DNA of 54,663 bases from an uncultured Lachnospiraceae bacterium. Lineage in GTDB: Bacteria; Bacillota; Clostridia; Lachnospirales; Lachnospiraceae. The notes beneath the pieces were generated by a model that searched no databases, had not been told where the DNA came from, and saw nothing but the letters and a program-made list of their open reading frames with translations. The stretch is from contig CANPXP010000016.1 in NCBI GenBank assembly GCA_947586255.1, positions 1 through 54,663 of the forward strand. The letters are read 5' to 3'. The position numbers and the translations under genes were made by a program. How positions within the stretch are numbered: position 1 is the first letter of the stretch; each line of letters starts with the position of its first letter. This document shows positions 1 to 8,350 of the stretch, one piece after another.

Positions 1-72
1 AAAGACGCAAAAAAATACCCCATATAATTTTTTTCAATTATTTTTTAATAAATATTCTTTAAGTTGATGACA

Positions 73-102
73 TTGGTATTGTGGACAATATTTTAATACA
101 AT
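73..102 (+). promoter_or_regulatory. putative sigma-A promoter of the NHLM export operon
   Basis: A TTGGTA hexamer at 73-78 and a TACAAT hexamer at 97-102 are 18 bp apart in a very AT-rich leader (1-110). Transcription would start about 85 bases before the first export gene. The first 192 bases hold no convincing gene. The -10 box is good and the -35 box is weak, so this is tentative. Confidence 0.35.
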
Positions 103-192
103 AAAGGAAGTTGCAAAAGTGGAGACAGAGAAGGGCTGAAAGCCTTACAGGAGCGGGGGATTCGCGTCCTGACGGAAAGAGGGAGAAGCAAT

Positions 193-666
193 ATGGCGGA
201 TACGATTTTCAGGGAAAAGAGCATACAGAGAGTGTCTTCGCCCGAGCAGCTGAACGACTACATACGGGCCACGAATCCTGGCGTCTGGATCACGCTCATT
301 GCGGCGGTCGTTCTGCTTGTGGGGTTTGTTGTGTGGGGTGCGGCCGGCACCCTTGAGACGCAGGTGGAGGCCGTCGCTGTCTCCGATGCCGGAACGGTTA
401 CCTGCTATGTCAGGGAGGCACAGATCGCCGACGTCGCGCCGGGCGATACCGTGCACATCGGCGGCGCGGAGTATACCGTGGCATCGATTTCCGCCGAGCC
501 GGTTGCCGTGGATGACAGCTTCTCCGCATACACGCTGCGCGTCGGCGGTCTGACCCCGGGCGAATGGGTATATGAGGTCGCCCTGAGCGGATCGCTCCCG
601 GATGGAGTCTATGAGACGTCGGTGGTGACGGACAAGGTCTCTCCGATCTATTTTCTCTTTAATTGA
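193..666 (+). CDS. short HlyD-like adaptor of an NHLM-type bacteriocin export system
   Basis: This 157-residue protein has a short cytosolic N-terminus, one membrane segment (about residues 32-50) and a beta-rich extracytoplasmic part with a biotinyl-lipoyl-like stretch (about 55-110). It resembles the adaptor ('secretion protein') that accompanies NHLM-type ABC exporters and would link the transporter to the outside face. It is short for a HlyD-family adaptor: I see no long coiled-coil hairpin. The ATG at 193 follows a purine-rich AGAGGGAG site. The frame upstream is open back to a stop at 136-138, but no better start is visible. The stop is immediately followed by the start region of the peptidase-transporter gene, which implies one operon. 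The family call rests mostly on the two genes that follow. Confidence 0.7.
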   Translation: MADTIFREKSIQRVSSPEQLNDYIRATNPGVWITLIAAVVLLVGFVVWGAAGTLETQVEAVAVSDAGTVTCYVREAQIADVAPGDTVHIGGAEYTVASISAEPVAVDDSFSAYTLRVGGLTPGEWVYEVALSGSLPDGVYETSVVTDKVSPIYFLFN

Positions 667-674
667 GGTGTGTC

Positions 675-2858
675 ATGGCGAAGAACAAGCAGAATGTGCC
701 TATTACAAAAGGTGTGGCCAGGGTGCCTGTTGTGATGCAGATGGAGGCGCTGGAGTGCGGCGCGGCTTCCCTGACGATGATCCTGGCCTATTACGGAAAG
801 TGGATACCGCTCGAGCAGGTGCGCGCGGACTGCGGCGTATCCCGCGACGGATCCAATGCGAGAAACATCCTGAAGGCGGCCCGGAGCTATGGGCTGGAGG
901 CGAAGGGCTACCGCTTTGAGCCGGAGGACCTCAGAGAGAGTGGAAAATTTCCCTGCATTATACACTGGAATTTCAATCATTTTGTCGTTCTGTGCGGATT
1001 TAAGGGCAGCAAGGTCGTGCTCAACGATCCCGCCAAAGGCAATTATACCGTCTCCATGGAGACTTTTGACAACAGCTTTACGGGGATCTGTCTGATGTTC
1101 GAGCCGACAGAGAGCTTTGAGCCGGGCGGCAGACAGAAGAGTGTGCTGGCATTTGCCAGGAAGCGGCTGGTCGGTACGGGAGCAGCCGTGGCTTTTGTGG
1201 CTATCACGACGAGCATTGTGTCTCTCATCGGCGTTATTCAGCCGGCATTTTCCAGAGTTTTCATGGATCGATTGCTCACGCACAAGAATCCGGAGTGGTT
1301 CTATCCGTTTCTCGGAGCGCTTGCGTTTCTCTCCATCCTGCAGCTCGCGGTTGCGTTTGTCGAGGCAAGATCCAATTATCTGATTCAGGGCAAACTGGCT
1401 GTGGTGGGAAACACCTCCTTCATGTGGAAGGTGCTGCGGATGCCCATGGAATTTTTCTCCCAGCGGATGGCCGGCGATATTCAGCAGCGGCAGGAGGCCA
1501 GCGCCGCCATCGCGGATATTCTGGTCAATACGTTCGCACCGCTGGTGCTGAACGCGGTTATGACGATCTTCTATCTTGTCGTTATGGTGAGGTACAGCCC
1601 GATTCTGTCCCTGATCGGTGTTGCCTCGATCCTGCTCAATCTGATCATGTCGCGCGTTATCTCAGGCAAGCGCATTAACATCACCCGCGTGCAGATGCGT
1701 GACGCCGGCAAACTGGCGAGTTCGACGGTTGCCGGGATCGAGATGATCGAGACCATCAAGGCCAGCGGCGCCGAGACGGGGTACTTCGAGAAGTGGGCGG
1801 GGTATCAGGCCAGCGTGAACACGCAGGATGTCAGATATGCCAGGCTGAACGAGTATCTGGGGCTGATTCCGAATCTCATCACCGAGCTTACGGGTATCGT
1901 CGTGCTGGTGCTCGGTGTGCTGTTCGCGATGCGGGGAAATTTTACCGTCGGTATGGTCATGGCGTTCCAGGGATTTCTCAATTCGTTTACGATGCCGGCG
2001 ATGACTCTGATCGACGCGGGACAGGTGATTCAGGAGATGCGCACGCAGATGGAGCGGGTGGAAGATGTCATGGAGTATCCCACCGATGTCAACTATGAGA
2101 ACGAGACGGAGGCGGAGGAGGATGCGGAGTACGGCAAACTCACGGGCGCTGTGGAGATGAAGAATGTGACATTCGGGTACTCCCGTCTCGATGAGCCTCT
2201 GATCGAGAATTTCAATCTGTCCTTAAAGCCAGGCAGCCGTGTGGCGTTCGTCGGCGGCTCCGGCTGCGGTAAGTCTACGCTCTCCAAGCTGATCTCGGGA
2301 CTCTATCAGCCGTGGAGCGGGGAGATCCTGTTCGATGGCAAGCCGATGAAGGATATTGACCGTAGCGTGTTCACGGGCTCTCTGGCTGTCGTTGACCAAG
2401 ATATCATTCTCTTCGAGGATACCATCCGAAACAATATCAAGATGTGGGATGACTCGATTGAAGATTTCGAGATGATCCTTGCGGCCAAGGATGCACAGCT
2501 TCACAGCGATATCATGCAGCGCGACGGCGGATACGACTATGTGATCACTGAGGGCGGTAAGGATTTCTCGGGAGGACAGCGCCAGCGCATGGAGATCGCC
2601 CGGGTGCTGGCACAGGATCCGACCATTATCATTCTGGATGAGGCGACCAGCGCGCTCGACGCAAAGACGGAATACGATGTCGTCCGCGCCATCAAGGACA
2701 GGGGAATCACCTGTATCGTTGTGGCGCACAGGCTTTCGACTATCCGCGACTGCGACGAGATTATAGTCCTGGATCACGGCCGGGTTGTGGAGCGCGGCAC
2801 GCATGAAGAATTATACGCTGCAAACAGCTATTACACGCAGCTGGTTTCCAATGAATAG
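675..2858 (+). CDS. NHLM-type ABC transporter with N-terminal C39 peptidase
   Basis: This 727-residue exporter cleaves double-glycine leader peptides and pumps out the matured peptide. The N-terminal C39 peptidase domain (about 1-135) shows Cys28 in the motif LECGAASL, His101 in HWNFNHF and Asp117 in LNDP, which fit the family's catalytic triad. A membrane domain follows (about 160-440). The C-terminal ATPase domain has Walker A GGSGCGKST (Lys533), signature FSGGQRQR, Walker B IIILDEATSALD and an H-loop histidine in VAHRLST. I chose ATG 675 because GAGGTG lies just upstream; a TTG at 663 is less likely. The next gene begins 11 bases after the stop. Gene order matches NHLM bacteriocin loci, where a peptidase-ABC protein is paired with a second ABC protein. 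The substrate is unknown; a candidate is the microprotein at 5194. Confidence 0.9.
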   Translation: MAKNKQNVPITKGVARVPVVMQMEALECGAASLTMILAYYGKWIPLEQVRADCGVSRDGSNARNILKAARSYGLEAKGYRFEPEDLRESGKFPCIIHWNFNHFVVLCGFKGSKVVLNDPAKGNYTVSMETFDNSFTGICLMFEPTESFEPGGRQKSVLAFARKRLVGTGAAVAFVAITTSIVSLIGVIQPAFSRVFMDRLLTHKNPEWFYPFLGALAFLSILQLAVAFVEARSNYLIQGKLAVVGNTSFMWKVLRMPMEFFSQRMAGDIQQRQEASAAIADILVNTFAPLVLNAVMTIFYLVVMVRYSPILSLIGVASILLNLIMSRVISGKRINITRVQMRDAGKLASSTVAGIEMIETIKASGAETGYFEKWAGYQASVNTQDVRYARLNEYLGLIPNLITELTGIVVLVLGVLFAMRGNFTVGMVMAFQGFLNSFTMPAMTLIDAGQVIQEMRTQMERVEDVMEYPTDVNYENETEAEEDAEYGKLTGAVEMKNVTFGYSRLDEPLIENFNLSLKPGSRVAFVGGSGCGKSTLSKLISGLYQPWSGEILFDGKPMKDIDRSVFTGSLAVVDQDIILFEDTIRNNIKMWDDSIEDFEMILAAKDAQLHSDIMQRDGGYDYVITEGGKDFSGGQRQRMEIARVLAQDPTIIILDEATSALDAKTEYDVVRAIKDRGITCIVVAHRLSTIRDCDEIIVLDHGRVVERGTHEELYAANSYYTQLVSNE

Positions 2859-2869
2859 GAGGCGTCTCC

Positions 2870-5083
2870 ATGGGTTGGTTTGACGAACAGATAAAGCAGC
2901 GAAAGGAACATGATCAGAATACTTTCGAGGAAGCATTTGTCAGGATCTCGGACGCCGTTACGGGCGGGCGTGCATCTGCCGCATACGAGGATGACAGGGG
3001 CCGTGCCAAGAATGCCATCGACAAGATACTCAGGTACTATCATGTCAGGTCGCAGGAGGTGCCGGAATCCATCCGGGATCTGAATGAGCAGCTGGAATAT
3101 CTCATGCGCCCCTACGGCATCATGCGCCGGACGGTCAAGTTGGAGAAGGGCTGGCGCAGGGATGCCTTCGGCGCTATGCTGGGCGTGCGCAGGTCGGACG
3201 GTTCTGTCGTGGCGCTCATTCCTGCCGGCCTGTCCGGCTATGCTTATATGGATCCGGATACGGGTGAAAATATCAGGATTTCTTCCAGAAACGAAGATAT
3301 GTTTGAGACGGAGGCGATCGCTTTCTATAAGCCTTTTCCGCTCAAAAAAATCGGTGTCGGTGATCTGCTGAAATATATAGCGGAAGGTCTCTCGGCGGCG
3401 GATTGCGCGCTGGCGGCCGCAGCCACGCTTGCAGCGACTCTCGTCGGAATGCTCATGCCCAGACTGAGCCGACTGCTCTTCGGGGTCGTCATCGAGAGCG
3501 GGAATATTTCACTGCTCTTGTCCATAGCGATATTTATGGTCTGCGTGACGGTTTCCTCACTGCTTCTGGGTGTGGTGAAGGATCTTTTCATGGCGAGGAT
3601 CCGGACGAAGATGGATATCACTGTGCAGGCCGCGACAATGGCGCGCGTCATGTCGCTCCCCGCGGTATTTTTTAAGGATTACAGCTCGGGTGATCTCTTC
3701 ACGAGAACGCAGAATGTCAATCTGCTCAGCTCCATGCTGGTGGATGCCGTGTTCTCCACTGGACTTACCTCGCTGTTTTCTCTGGTCTATATTTCCCAGA
3801 TTTTTGTTTTCGCTCCCGCGCTGGTTGTTCCGGCGCTTCTGATCGTGCTTGCGACAACGCTGTTCTCCATGCTGACCGCTTGGCTGCAGATGAAGGTGAT
3901 CAGGAGGCAGATGGAGCTGGGAGCCAAGGTCAGCGGCATGAGTTACGCGCTGATCACAGGCGTGCAGAAGATCAAACTTGCCGGCGCGGAAAGGCGCGCG
4001 TTCGCCAGATGGGGAAAACTCTATGCCGAGCAGGCCAGGGTCACCTACAATCCGCCCGGGATTATTCGATACAATAACGTGGTCACTACCTTTATCACAC
4101 TGGCGGGCACTTTCGTCATGTATTATATGGCGGTTGTAAGCAATGTGTCCGTGGCGGACTACTATGCCTTTGACACGGCGTATGCCATGGTGACCGGCGC
4201 GTTTATGTCCCTGGCGCAGATCGCGCTCACCGCCTCGAATATCAAGCCGATCCTGGACATGGCCAAGCCGATCCTGAATGCCGTGCCTGAGATCTCGGAG
4301 GGCAAGCGGGTGATCACCAAGCTGTCCGGCGGCATAGAGCTGAACAACGTGTCCTTTCGCTATAACGAGAATATGCCGAATGTGGTGGACGATCTGTCCC
4401 TGAAGATCCGCCCTGGTCAGTACGTGGCGATCGTCGGTCCGACGGGATGCGGCAAATCCACTCTTATGCGCCTTATGCTGGGCTTTGAGACGCCGCAGAA
4501 GGGTGCGATTTACTATGACGGCAAGGATCTGGCCAGCATTGACTTAAAGTCTTTGCGCCGCAGAGTGGGCACTGTCATGCAGAACGGCAAGCTGTTCCCG
4601 GGAGATATTTTTTCCAATATCACGATCTCCGCACCGTGGCTCACGCTGGATGACGCGTGGGAGGCGGCGGAGATGGCGGGTATTGCGGAGGATATCCGCA
4701 GGATGCCGATGGGTATGAATACCATGATCTCCGAGGGAAGCGGCGGCGTCTCGGGCGGACAGCGCCAGCGGCTGATGATCGCCCGAGCCATTGCGCCCAG
4801 GCCGAAGGTCCTGATGTTTGACGAGGCGACGAGCGCGCTGGATAACCTCACGCAGAAGACTGTCTCGGAGTCTCTCGACAGACTGAAATGCACGAGAATT
4901 GTCATCGCGCACCGCCTCTCCACCATCAGACAGTGCGACAGGATTCTGTATCTCGACAAAGGAAAGATTGTTGAGGACGGAACCTATGAGGAGCTGGTCG
5001 CGAAGAACGGCCGGTTTGCGGAACTGGTTGCCCGACAGCGCCTGGACGATACGAGCTATGCGGGCGGAACGACGGCGTATTGA
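2870..5083 (+). CDS. NHLM-type ABC transporter, second ATP-binding/permease subunit
   Basis: This 737-residue protein is the partner of the preceding peptidase-transporter. It has a long N-terminal region of about 165 residues that is not a C39 peptidase (no Cys-His-Asp set), followed by a six-helix membrane domain (about 175-460) and an ATPase domain with Walker A GPTGCGKST (Lys529), signature VSGGQRQR, Walker B KVLMFDEATSALD and H-loop IAHRLST. Proteins of this architecture accompany the peptidase-ABC protein in NHLM systems; the two probably form a heterodimer or act in succession. The start follows AGGAGGCGTC with good spacing. It is the last clear gene of the export operon; about 110 bases separate it from the microprotein gene. 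Confidence 0.88.
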   Translation: MGWFDEQIKQRKEHDQNTFEEAFVRISDAVTGGRASAAYEDDRGRAKNAIDKILRYYHVRSQEVPESIRDLNEQLEYLMRPYGIMRRTVKLEKGWRRDAFGAMLGVRRSDGSVVALIPAGLSGYAYMDPDTGENIRISSRNEDMFETEAIAFYKPFPLKKIGVGDLLKYIAEGLSAADCALAAAATLAATLVGMLMPRLSRLLFGVVIESGNISLLLSIAIFMVCVTVSSLLLGVVKDLFMARIRTKMDITVQAATMARVMSLPAVFFKDYSSGDLFTRTQNVNLLSSMLVDAVFSTGLTSLFSLVYISQIFVFAPALVVPALLIVLATTLFSMLTAWLQMKVIRRQMELGAKVSGMSYALITGVQKIKLAGAERRAFARWGKLYAEQARVTYNPPGIIRYNNVVTTFITLAGTFVMYYMAVVSNVSVADYYAFDTAYAMVTGAFMSLAQIALTASNIKPILDMAKPILNAVPEISEGKRVITKLSGGIELNNVSFRYNENMPNVVDDLSLKIRPGQYVAIVGPTGCGKSTLMRLMLGFETPQKGAIYYDGKDLASIDLKSLRRRVGTVMQNGKLFPGDIFSNITISAPWLTLDDAWEAAEMAGIAEDIRRMPMGMNTMISEGSGGVSGGQRQRLMIARAIAPRPKVLMFDEATSALDNLTQKTVSESLDRLKCTRIVIAHRLSTIRQCDRILYLDKGKIVEDGTYEELVAKNGRFAELVARQRLDDTSYAGGTTAY

Positions 5084-5134
5084 TGAGGCAAGCGGCGAAG
5101 GCCGGCTGTGCAGATTTTTTAAACAGAAATGTCT

Positions 5135-5156
5135 AACAAAAGCTGTTCCGCGGCGT
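5135..5156 (+). promoter_or_regulatory. possible ECF-sigma promoter (AAC-N16-CGT)
   Basis: AAC at 5135-5137 and CGT at 5154-5156 are separated by 16 bases, the arrangement common in promoters read by ECF sigma factors. It lies about 40 bases before the microprotein-sigma gene pair, so it could be an autoregulatory promoter. The motif is short and could occur by chance. Confidence 0.25.
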
Positions 5157-5193
5157 ACCAATATGCAGAATAACAGTCAAAGAAGGGTATCGT

Positions 5194-5391
5194 ATGAATA
5201 AGACAGAAGGTTTGCTGCGCACACTGTTTGACTTTCAGCGTTTCGCCGGAAATAAACGGCTGGAGGCTCTGATTCGCGACGCGGACGGAGCCGGAAACGG
5301 CGTGCCGCTGGAGGACAGCGCGCTGGAAGTGAATGCCGCTGGAGGGGCGGAGGTGTGGCGGAGCGAAACGAAGGATGGGCTGAAGCCATGA
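5194..5391 (+). CDS. 65-aa microprotein with double-glycine leader-like motif, coupled to sigma factor
   Basis: This small protein starts at an ATG with a well-spaced AAGGG site. Residues 10-25 (LFDFQRFAGNKRLEAL) look amphipathic and helical. Residues 39-51 (LEDSALEVNAAGG) resemble the end of a double-glycine leader, where a C39 peptidase cuts after the two glycines. That would leave a 14-residue tail (AEVWRSETKDGLKP) without Cys, Ser/Thr clusters or obvious modification sites beyond one Trp and a few Ser/Thr. Its stop codon overlaps the ATG at 5388 of the sigma gene (ATGA), suggesting translational coupling. It sits directly behind the C39-ABC operon. It could be the exported peptide, a signal peptide for the sigma factor, or a small sigma-binding protein. 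I do not recognise a characterised homologue. Confidence 0.6.
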   Translation: MNKTEGLLRTLFDFQRFAGNKRLEALIRDADGAGNGVPLEDSALEVNAAGGAEVWRSETKDGLKP

Positions 5392-5891
5392 GCGCGGCCA
5401 TTACCCCTGAAGAACTCTACCGGAATTATCATGACAGGGTGGAGCGGTATATCGGCGCCCGCGTGGGGAATGTACACGACCGGGTGGATGTGCAGCAGCA
5501 GGTTTTTCTGAATGCGGTCTCGGCGCTGGATAGTTATGATCCCGCGCGCAGCGCGCTGGGAACCTGGCTGTATGCCATTACCAGAAATGCGGTGATCGAC
5601 TATTACCGGACCAAAAGCCGCGAGCCGGTTCCGGCCGAATGGGAAGAGTCTGCGTTTTCGGCTTCCGGCATCGACGAGCGGATTCTGACACAGGAAACGC
5701 TGGAGGAACTGGCCGCCGCGCTGGAACAGCTCCCGGAGAGGGAGAGGAAGATCATTATTCTCAGATATTATCATGGCTTCTCTGCCAGAGAGACGGCGCA
5801 GAAGGTTGGCGTCAGCTACGCCAACGTCCGTTTTCTGCAGTACAGCGCGCTGAACAAGCTGCGGCGCTGGCTAGGTGCGGCAGAACATTGA
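5388..5891 (+). CDS. ECF-type RNA polymerase sigma factor
   Basis: This protein of about 167 residues directs RNA polymerase to special promoters. Region 2 is visible in ELYRNYHDRVERYI, the segment DVQQQVFLNAV and GTWLYAITRNAVIDYYR; region 4 in LPERERKIIILRYYHGFSARETAQKVGVSYANVRFLQ (split here: residues about 112-150), which contains the helix-turn-helix. An ATG at 5388 overlaps the stop of the upstream microprotein and is used here. A GTG at 5355 in the same frame has a stronger GGAGGGG site at 5341-5347 and would add 11 residues. No standard transmembrane anti-sigma gene follows; the gene downstream is a MarR regulator with its own promoter. The neighbourhood suggests that it controls the NHLM cluster, but that is inference. 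Confidence 0.85.
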   Translation: MSAAITPEELYRNYHDRVERYIGARVGNVHDRVDVQQQVFLNAVSALDSYDPARSALGTWLYAITRNAVIDYYRTKSREPVPAEWEESAFSASGIDERILTQETLEELAAALEQLPERERKIIILRYYHGFSARETAQKVGVSYANVRFLQYSALNKLRRWLGAAEH

Positions 5892-5953
5892 CATTTTATG
5901 GATATGGTGAATTCTCAGGTTATAAAGAAAACCGCGGATGTCTTCCGTATAAT

Positions 5954-5982
5954 TTGACGTTCAAAGCATTTTTTGCTAAAAT
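5954..5982 (+). promoter_or_regulatory. sigma-A promoter of the MarR gene
   Basis: TTGACG at 5954-5959 and TAAAAT at 5977-5982 are separated by exactly 17 bp, a strong housekeeping promoter. It is 29 bases upstream of the MarR start codon, so the regulator is transcribed independently of the sigma factor. Confidence 0.7.
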
Positions 5983-6010
5983 GGGATCAGATCAGGGACG
6001 GGGAATATAT

Positions 6011-6463
6011 ATGGATATCAACAGTACGCTGAACGAATTGCTTGTCAAGTTATTCCGCAATATCAATGTGATAGAAGAGCGTGCGCTGCGCACCGACGAG
6101 TACCGCGACGTGACGGCCAATGACATGCACGTGATCGAGGCTATCGGTATGGAAGAGCCGAAGAATATGACCAGCGTGGCGCACGCGCTGGAGGTTACCA
6201 CGGGAACGCTCACGATCGCGGTCAACAGTCTGGTCAGGAAGGGCTATGTCAACAGAGTGCGCAGCGAGGAGGACAGACGCGTCGTTCTGGTCTCGCTCTC
6301 CGAGAAGGGCAGGAAGGCTTATCTGCATCACCAGCGGTTCCACGAGCGCATGATCGAAGCCGTCCTGGAGGAACTGACGGAGGAGGAGCAGCAGGTTTTG
6401 GGCAAGGCGCTGACGAAACTCAATCTCTTCTTTCGGCAGACAGATTTTCGGACAATGTTTTGA
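6011..6463 (+). CDS. MarR-family transcriptional regulator
   Basis: This 150-residue protein has the MarR layout: an N-terminal dimerisation helix, a winged helix-turn-helix (about 45-105, including TSVAHALEVTTGTLTIAVNS and the wing with RVRSEEDRRVVLVSLSEKG) and C-terminal dimerisation helices. The opening (NELLVKLFRNINVIEERAL) is like the FabT-type MarR proteins of Clostridia, but no fatty acid genes are nearby, so the target is unknown. I start at ATG 6011, just downstream of a strong promoter; the same frame is open further upstream but lacks a better start. Its 3' end overlaps the convergent DUF885 gene by 44 bases. Confidence 0.85.
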   Translation: MDINSTLNELLVKLFRNINVIEERALRTDEYRDVTANDMHVIEAIGMEEPKNMTSVAHALEVTTGTLTIAVNSLVRKGYVNRVRSEEDRRVVLVSLSEKGRKAYLHHQRFHERMIEAVLEELTEEEQQVLGKALTKLNLFFRQTDFRTMF

Positions 6464-8291
6464 AGTCCGCGGGGCCGTTCTCCAGCAGGAAACGGTGAAA
6501 GAAATACAGAAAATCGGGATTGGCGTCAATATCGCCGCTTTGGGCGGCCGCTGCCTGGCTGTTACCGCGCCAGACATCGGCCGCCTGTCTGCGCAGTTCC
6601 ATGATCTCCAGGTAGCCGAGATAGTATTTCGGATAATTGCACGGTTCCTGCGCGATGTAATTGTAGACGGCGTCCGCGGTCTCTGTGTCTGTCTGGCCGA
6701 TGGACGCAAGCATCCGCCGGACCGTTTCTCTGTCTGCGCCGTCGTAGTGGATTGCGATATCCAGCAGGGAGTAGAGGCACAGTTGGATCTGTCTGTCCAG
6801 GCGGTATGCTGCACAGTACGCGGCGGCTTCGGGATGAGCGTCCCCTGCCAGAGCGGCTGCGTATCCGTAGGAGGACAGTTCGGCATACATCGCCCAGCCT
6901 TCCACGAAGCCGCCGTAGTACAGAATACTGCGCAGAGGCGTAATGCCGGACTGCGCCCAGTACCGCTCGCAGTATACGGTCTGATAGAGATGGCCGGGCC
7001 AGCCCTCATGGGCGAGTGTCGTGAAGAGGGAGAGGTCGTCGGACATATCCGCGGCATTGATGTAGATCGTATTGTCCGACACGTCGTCTATGGGCGGCGT
7101 CATGTAGAAAGCGGGCGCGCTGTACGCTTCCAGACTGTTGTCCACATATTTGACGGTACAGCCGATGGGGGATTCGTCCGTGTCGGCCGGAATCCGCGGA
7201 TAAACGGCAGCCATATTCTCCCGCAGCTGGCGCAGTATTTCGGCGGGGGACATTTCCGGCAGCAGCGCGGGGGCGGAGGCGAGGGATGCGGGGAGCGTTT
7301 CATTGTCCTGGATCAGCTGCCGCAGCGCCGCGTAGTTGGCGGAGAGATCATCATACAGAAGCTGTTTGATGTCCGCGATATCCCGGGGCGAGCCGGTCTG
7401 CAGACGCAGCAGCGCTTCGTAGTACTCCCGGCCGCCCGCATAGCAGGCCAGACCGCAGGTGTCACGTCCGCTTCCCGCAAGGAGCGTGAGTTCGTCGGCG
7501 AGGCGGTCGTAGGCCGGCGCGACTACGGTGGTCAGCAGTCTGTCGTTCTCGGCCTGATAGGAGAGCGATTCCGCCTCTGTCAGGACACCCTGGGCGGTCA
7601 GATCTTCCAGGCGGTCTGCGAAAGTTGCCTGCAGAAAATGATCTCCGCTTTCCAGTTCTTCCCGGTTCATGAGAGCGTCGCACTGTCCGATCACTTCGTC
7701 TGTGGTATCGTCGGACATGAAGAGGCCGGCAAGCGCCTTCTCGCGCTCGTATACGATAAGCCCGTTAAAATAGGCGGGAATCTGCTCCAGAATCCTCAGA
7801 TACAACTCCACATCGTCAGCCGTGTCCAAGCGGTATTCCGCCAGCAGAATCGGAAGTTCCGCCACGGCGCCCGAGGCGGGAGACAGCGGCTCGGCGAAGT
7901 AGGGATAGGCAGCGGTGCGCCGCAGCGTGTCCACATAGGAGCACAGGAGCTCGTACAGGCGCCGGTTGTTTTCGGAGAGCCTGCGGTTCTCAAACTGCGC
8001 GAGCTGTTTAGACAGGAGGGAGAGCGCATAGGAGTCGTTGGCCGCGTCGCCCGCGTGGTAGACGGGCAGCGCAAGAGCCGCCTCGTCGACGCGGTAGGCG
8101 TCGGCGTTGTCTATCGTGTAGTGAAAATGGATCGGATTGGCCTGCGCTTCCTGCAGGAGGAAATTTTCCGCGAAGGCGGTAAACTCTGCGTCCGCGTGGA
8201 AACCGCCATAGAACAGCAGGGTCGCCGCGCTGAGCATTGTGAGGAGAATCAGGGTGATCAGCCACTGTCTGGCGGAGAGAAAACGTTTCAA
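6420..8291 (-). CDS. DUF885-family membrane-anchored zinc peptidase-like protein
   Basis: This 623-residue protein has an N-terminal membrane anchor or signal segment (about residues 11-30) and then an extracytoplasmic all-helical domain. The motif HEGWPGH (428-434) with a downstream Glu464 in FVEGWAMY matches the DUF885 family, which looks like an HExxxH-type zinc carboxypeptidase or dipeptidase. Both histidines and the glutamates are intact, so it should be active. The substrate is unknown; a role in peptide or cell-wall peptide turnover is plausible. It is convergent with and overlaps the MarR gene by 44 bases. The start at 8291 is 59 bases downstream of the end of the GGDEF gene on the same strand, so the two may be co-transcribed. 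Confidence 0.85.
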   Translation of the reverse strand: MKRFLSARQWLITLILLTMLSAATLLFYGGFHADAEFTAFAENFLLQEAQANPIHFHYTIDNADAYRVDEAALALPVYHAGDAANDSYALSLLSKQLAQFENRRLSENNRRLYELLCSYVDTLRRTAAYPYFAEPLSPASGAVAELPILLAEYRLDTADDVELYLRILEQIPAYFNGLIVYEREKALAGLFMSDDTTDEVIGQCDALMNREELESGDHFLQATFADRLEDLTAQGVLTEAESLSYQAENDRLLTTVVAPAYDRLADELTLLAGSGRDTCGLACYAGGREYYEALLRLQTGSPRDIADIKQLLYDDLSANYAALRQLIQDNETLPASLASAPALLPEMSPAEILRQLRENMAAVYPRIPADTDESPIGCTVKYVDNSLEAYSAPAFYMTPPIDDVSDNTIYINAADMSDDLSLFTTLAHEGWPGHLYQTVYCERYWAQSGITPLRSILYYGGFVEGWAMYAELSSYGYAAALAGDAHPEAAAYCAAYRLDRQIQLCLYSLLDIAIHYDGADRETVRRMLASIGQTDTETADAVYNYIAQEPCNYPKYYLGYLEIMELRRQAADVWRGNSQAAAAQSGDIDANPDFLYFFHRFLLENGPADFKTLSENLSAERRD

Positions 8292-8350
8292 GAAAATAAC
8301 CTGCCAAACGGATTTGTAATACTATATGACAATGGCTGTGAAATCATGAA

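Noticed and set aside
111..356. 81-codon open frame over the start of the adaptor gene
   Set aside because: It overlaps the adaptor in another frame, has a TTG start and a composition unlike a protein; the adaptor frame has the better start and family fit.
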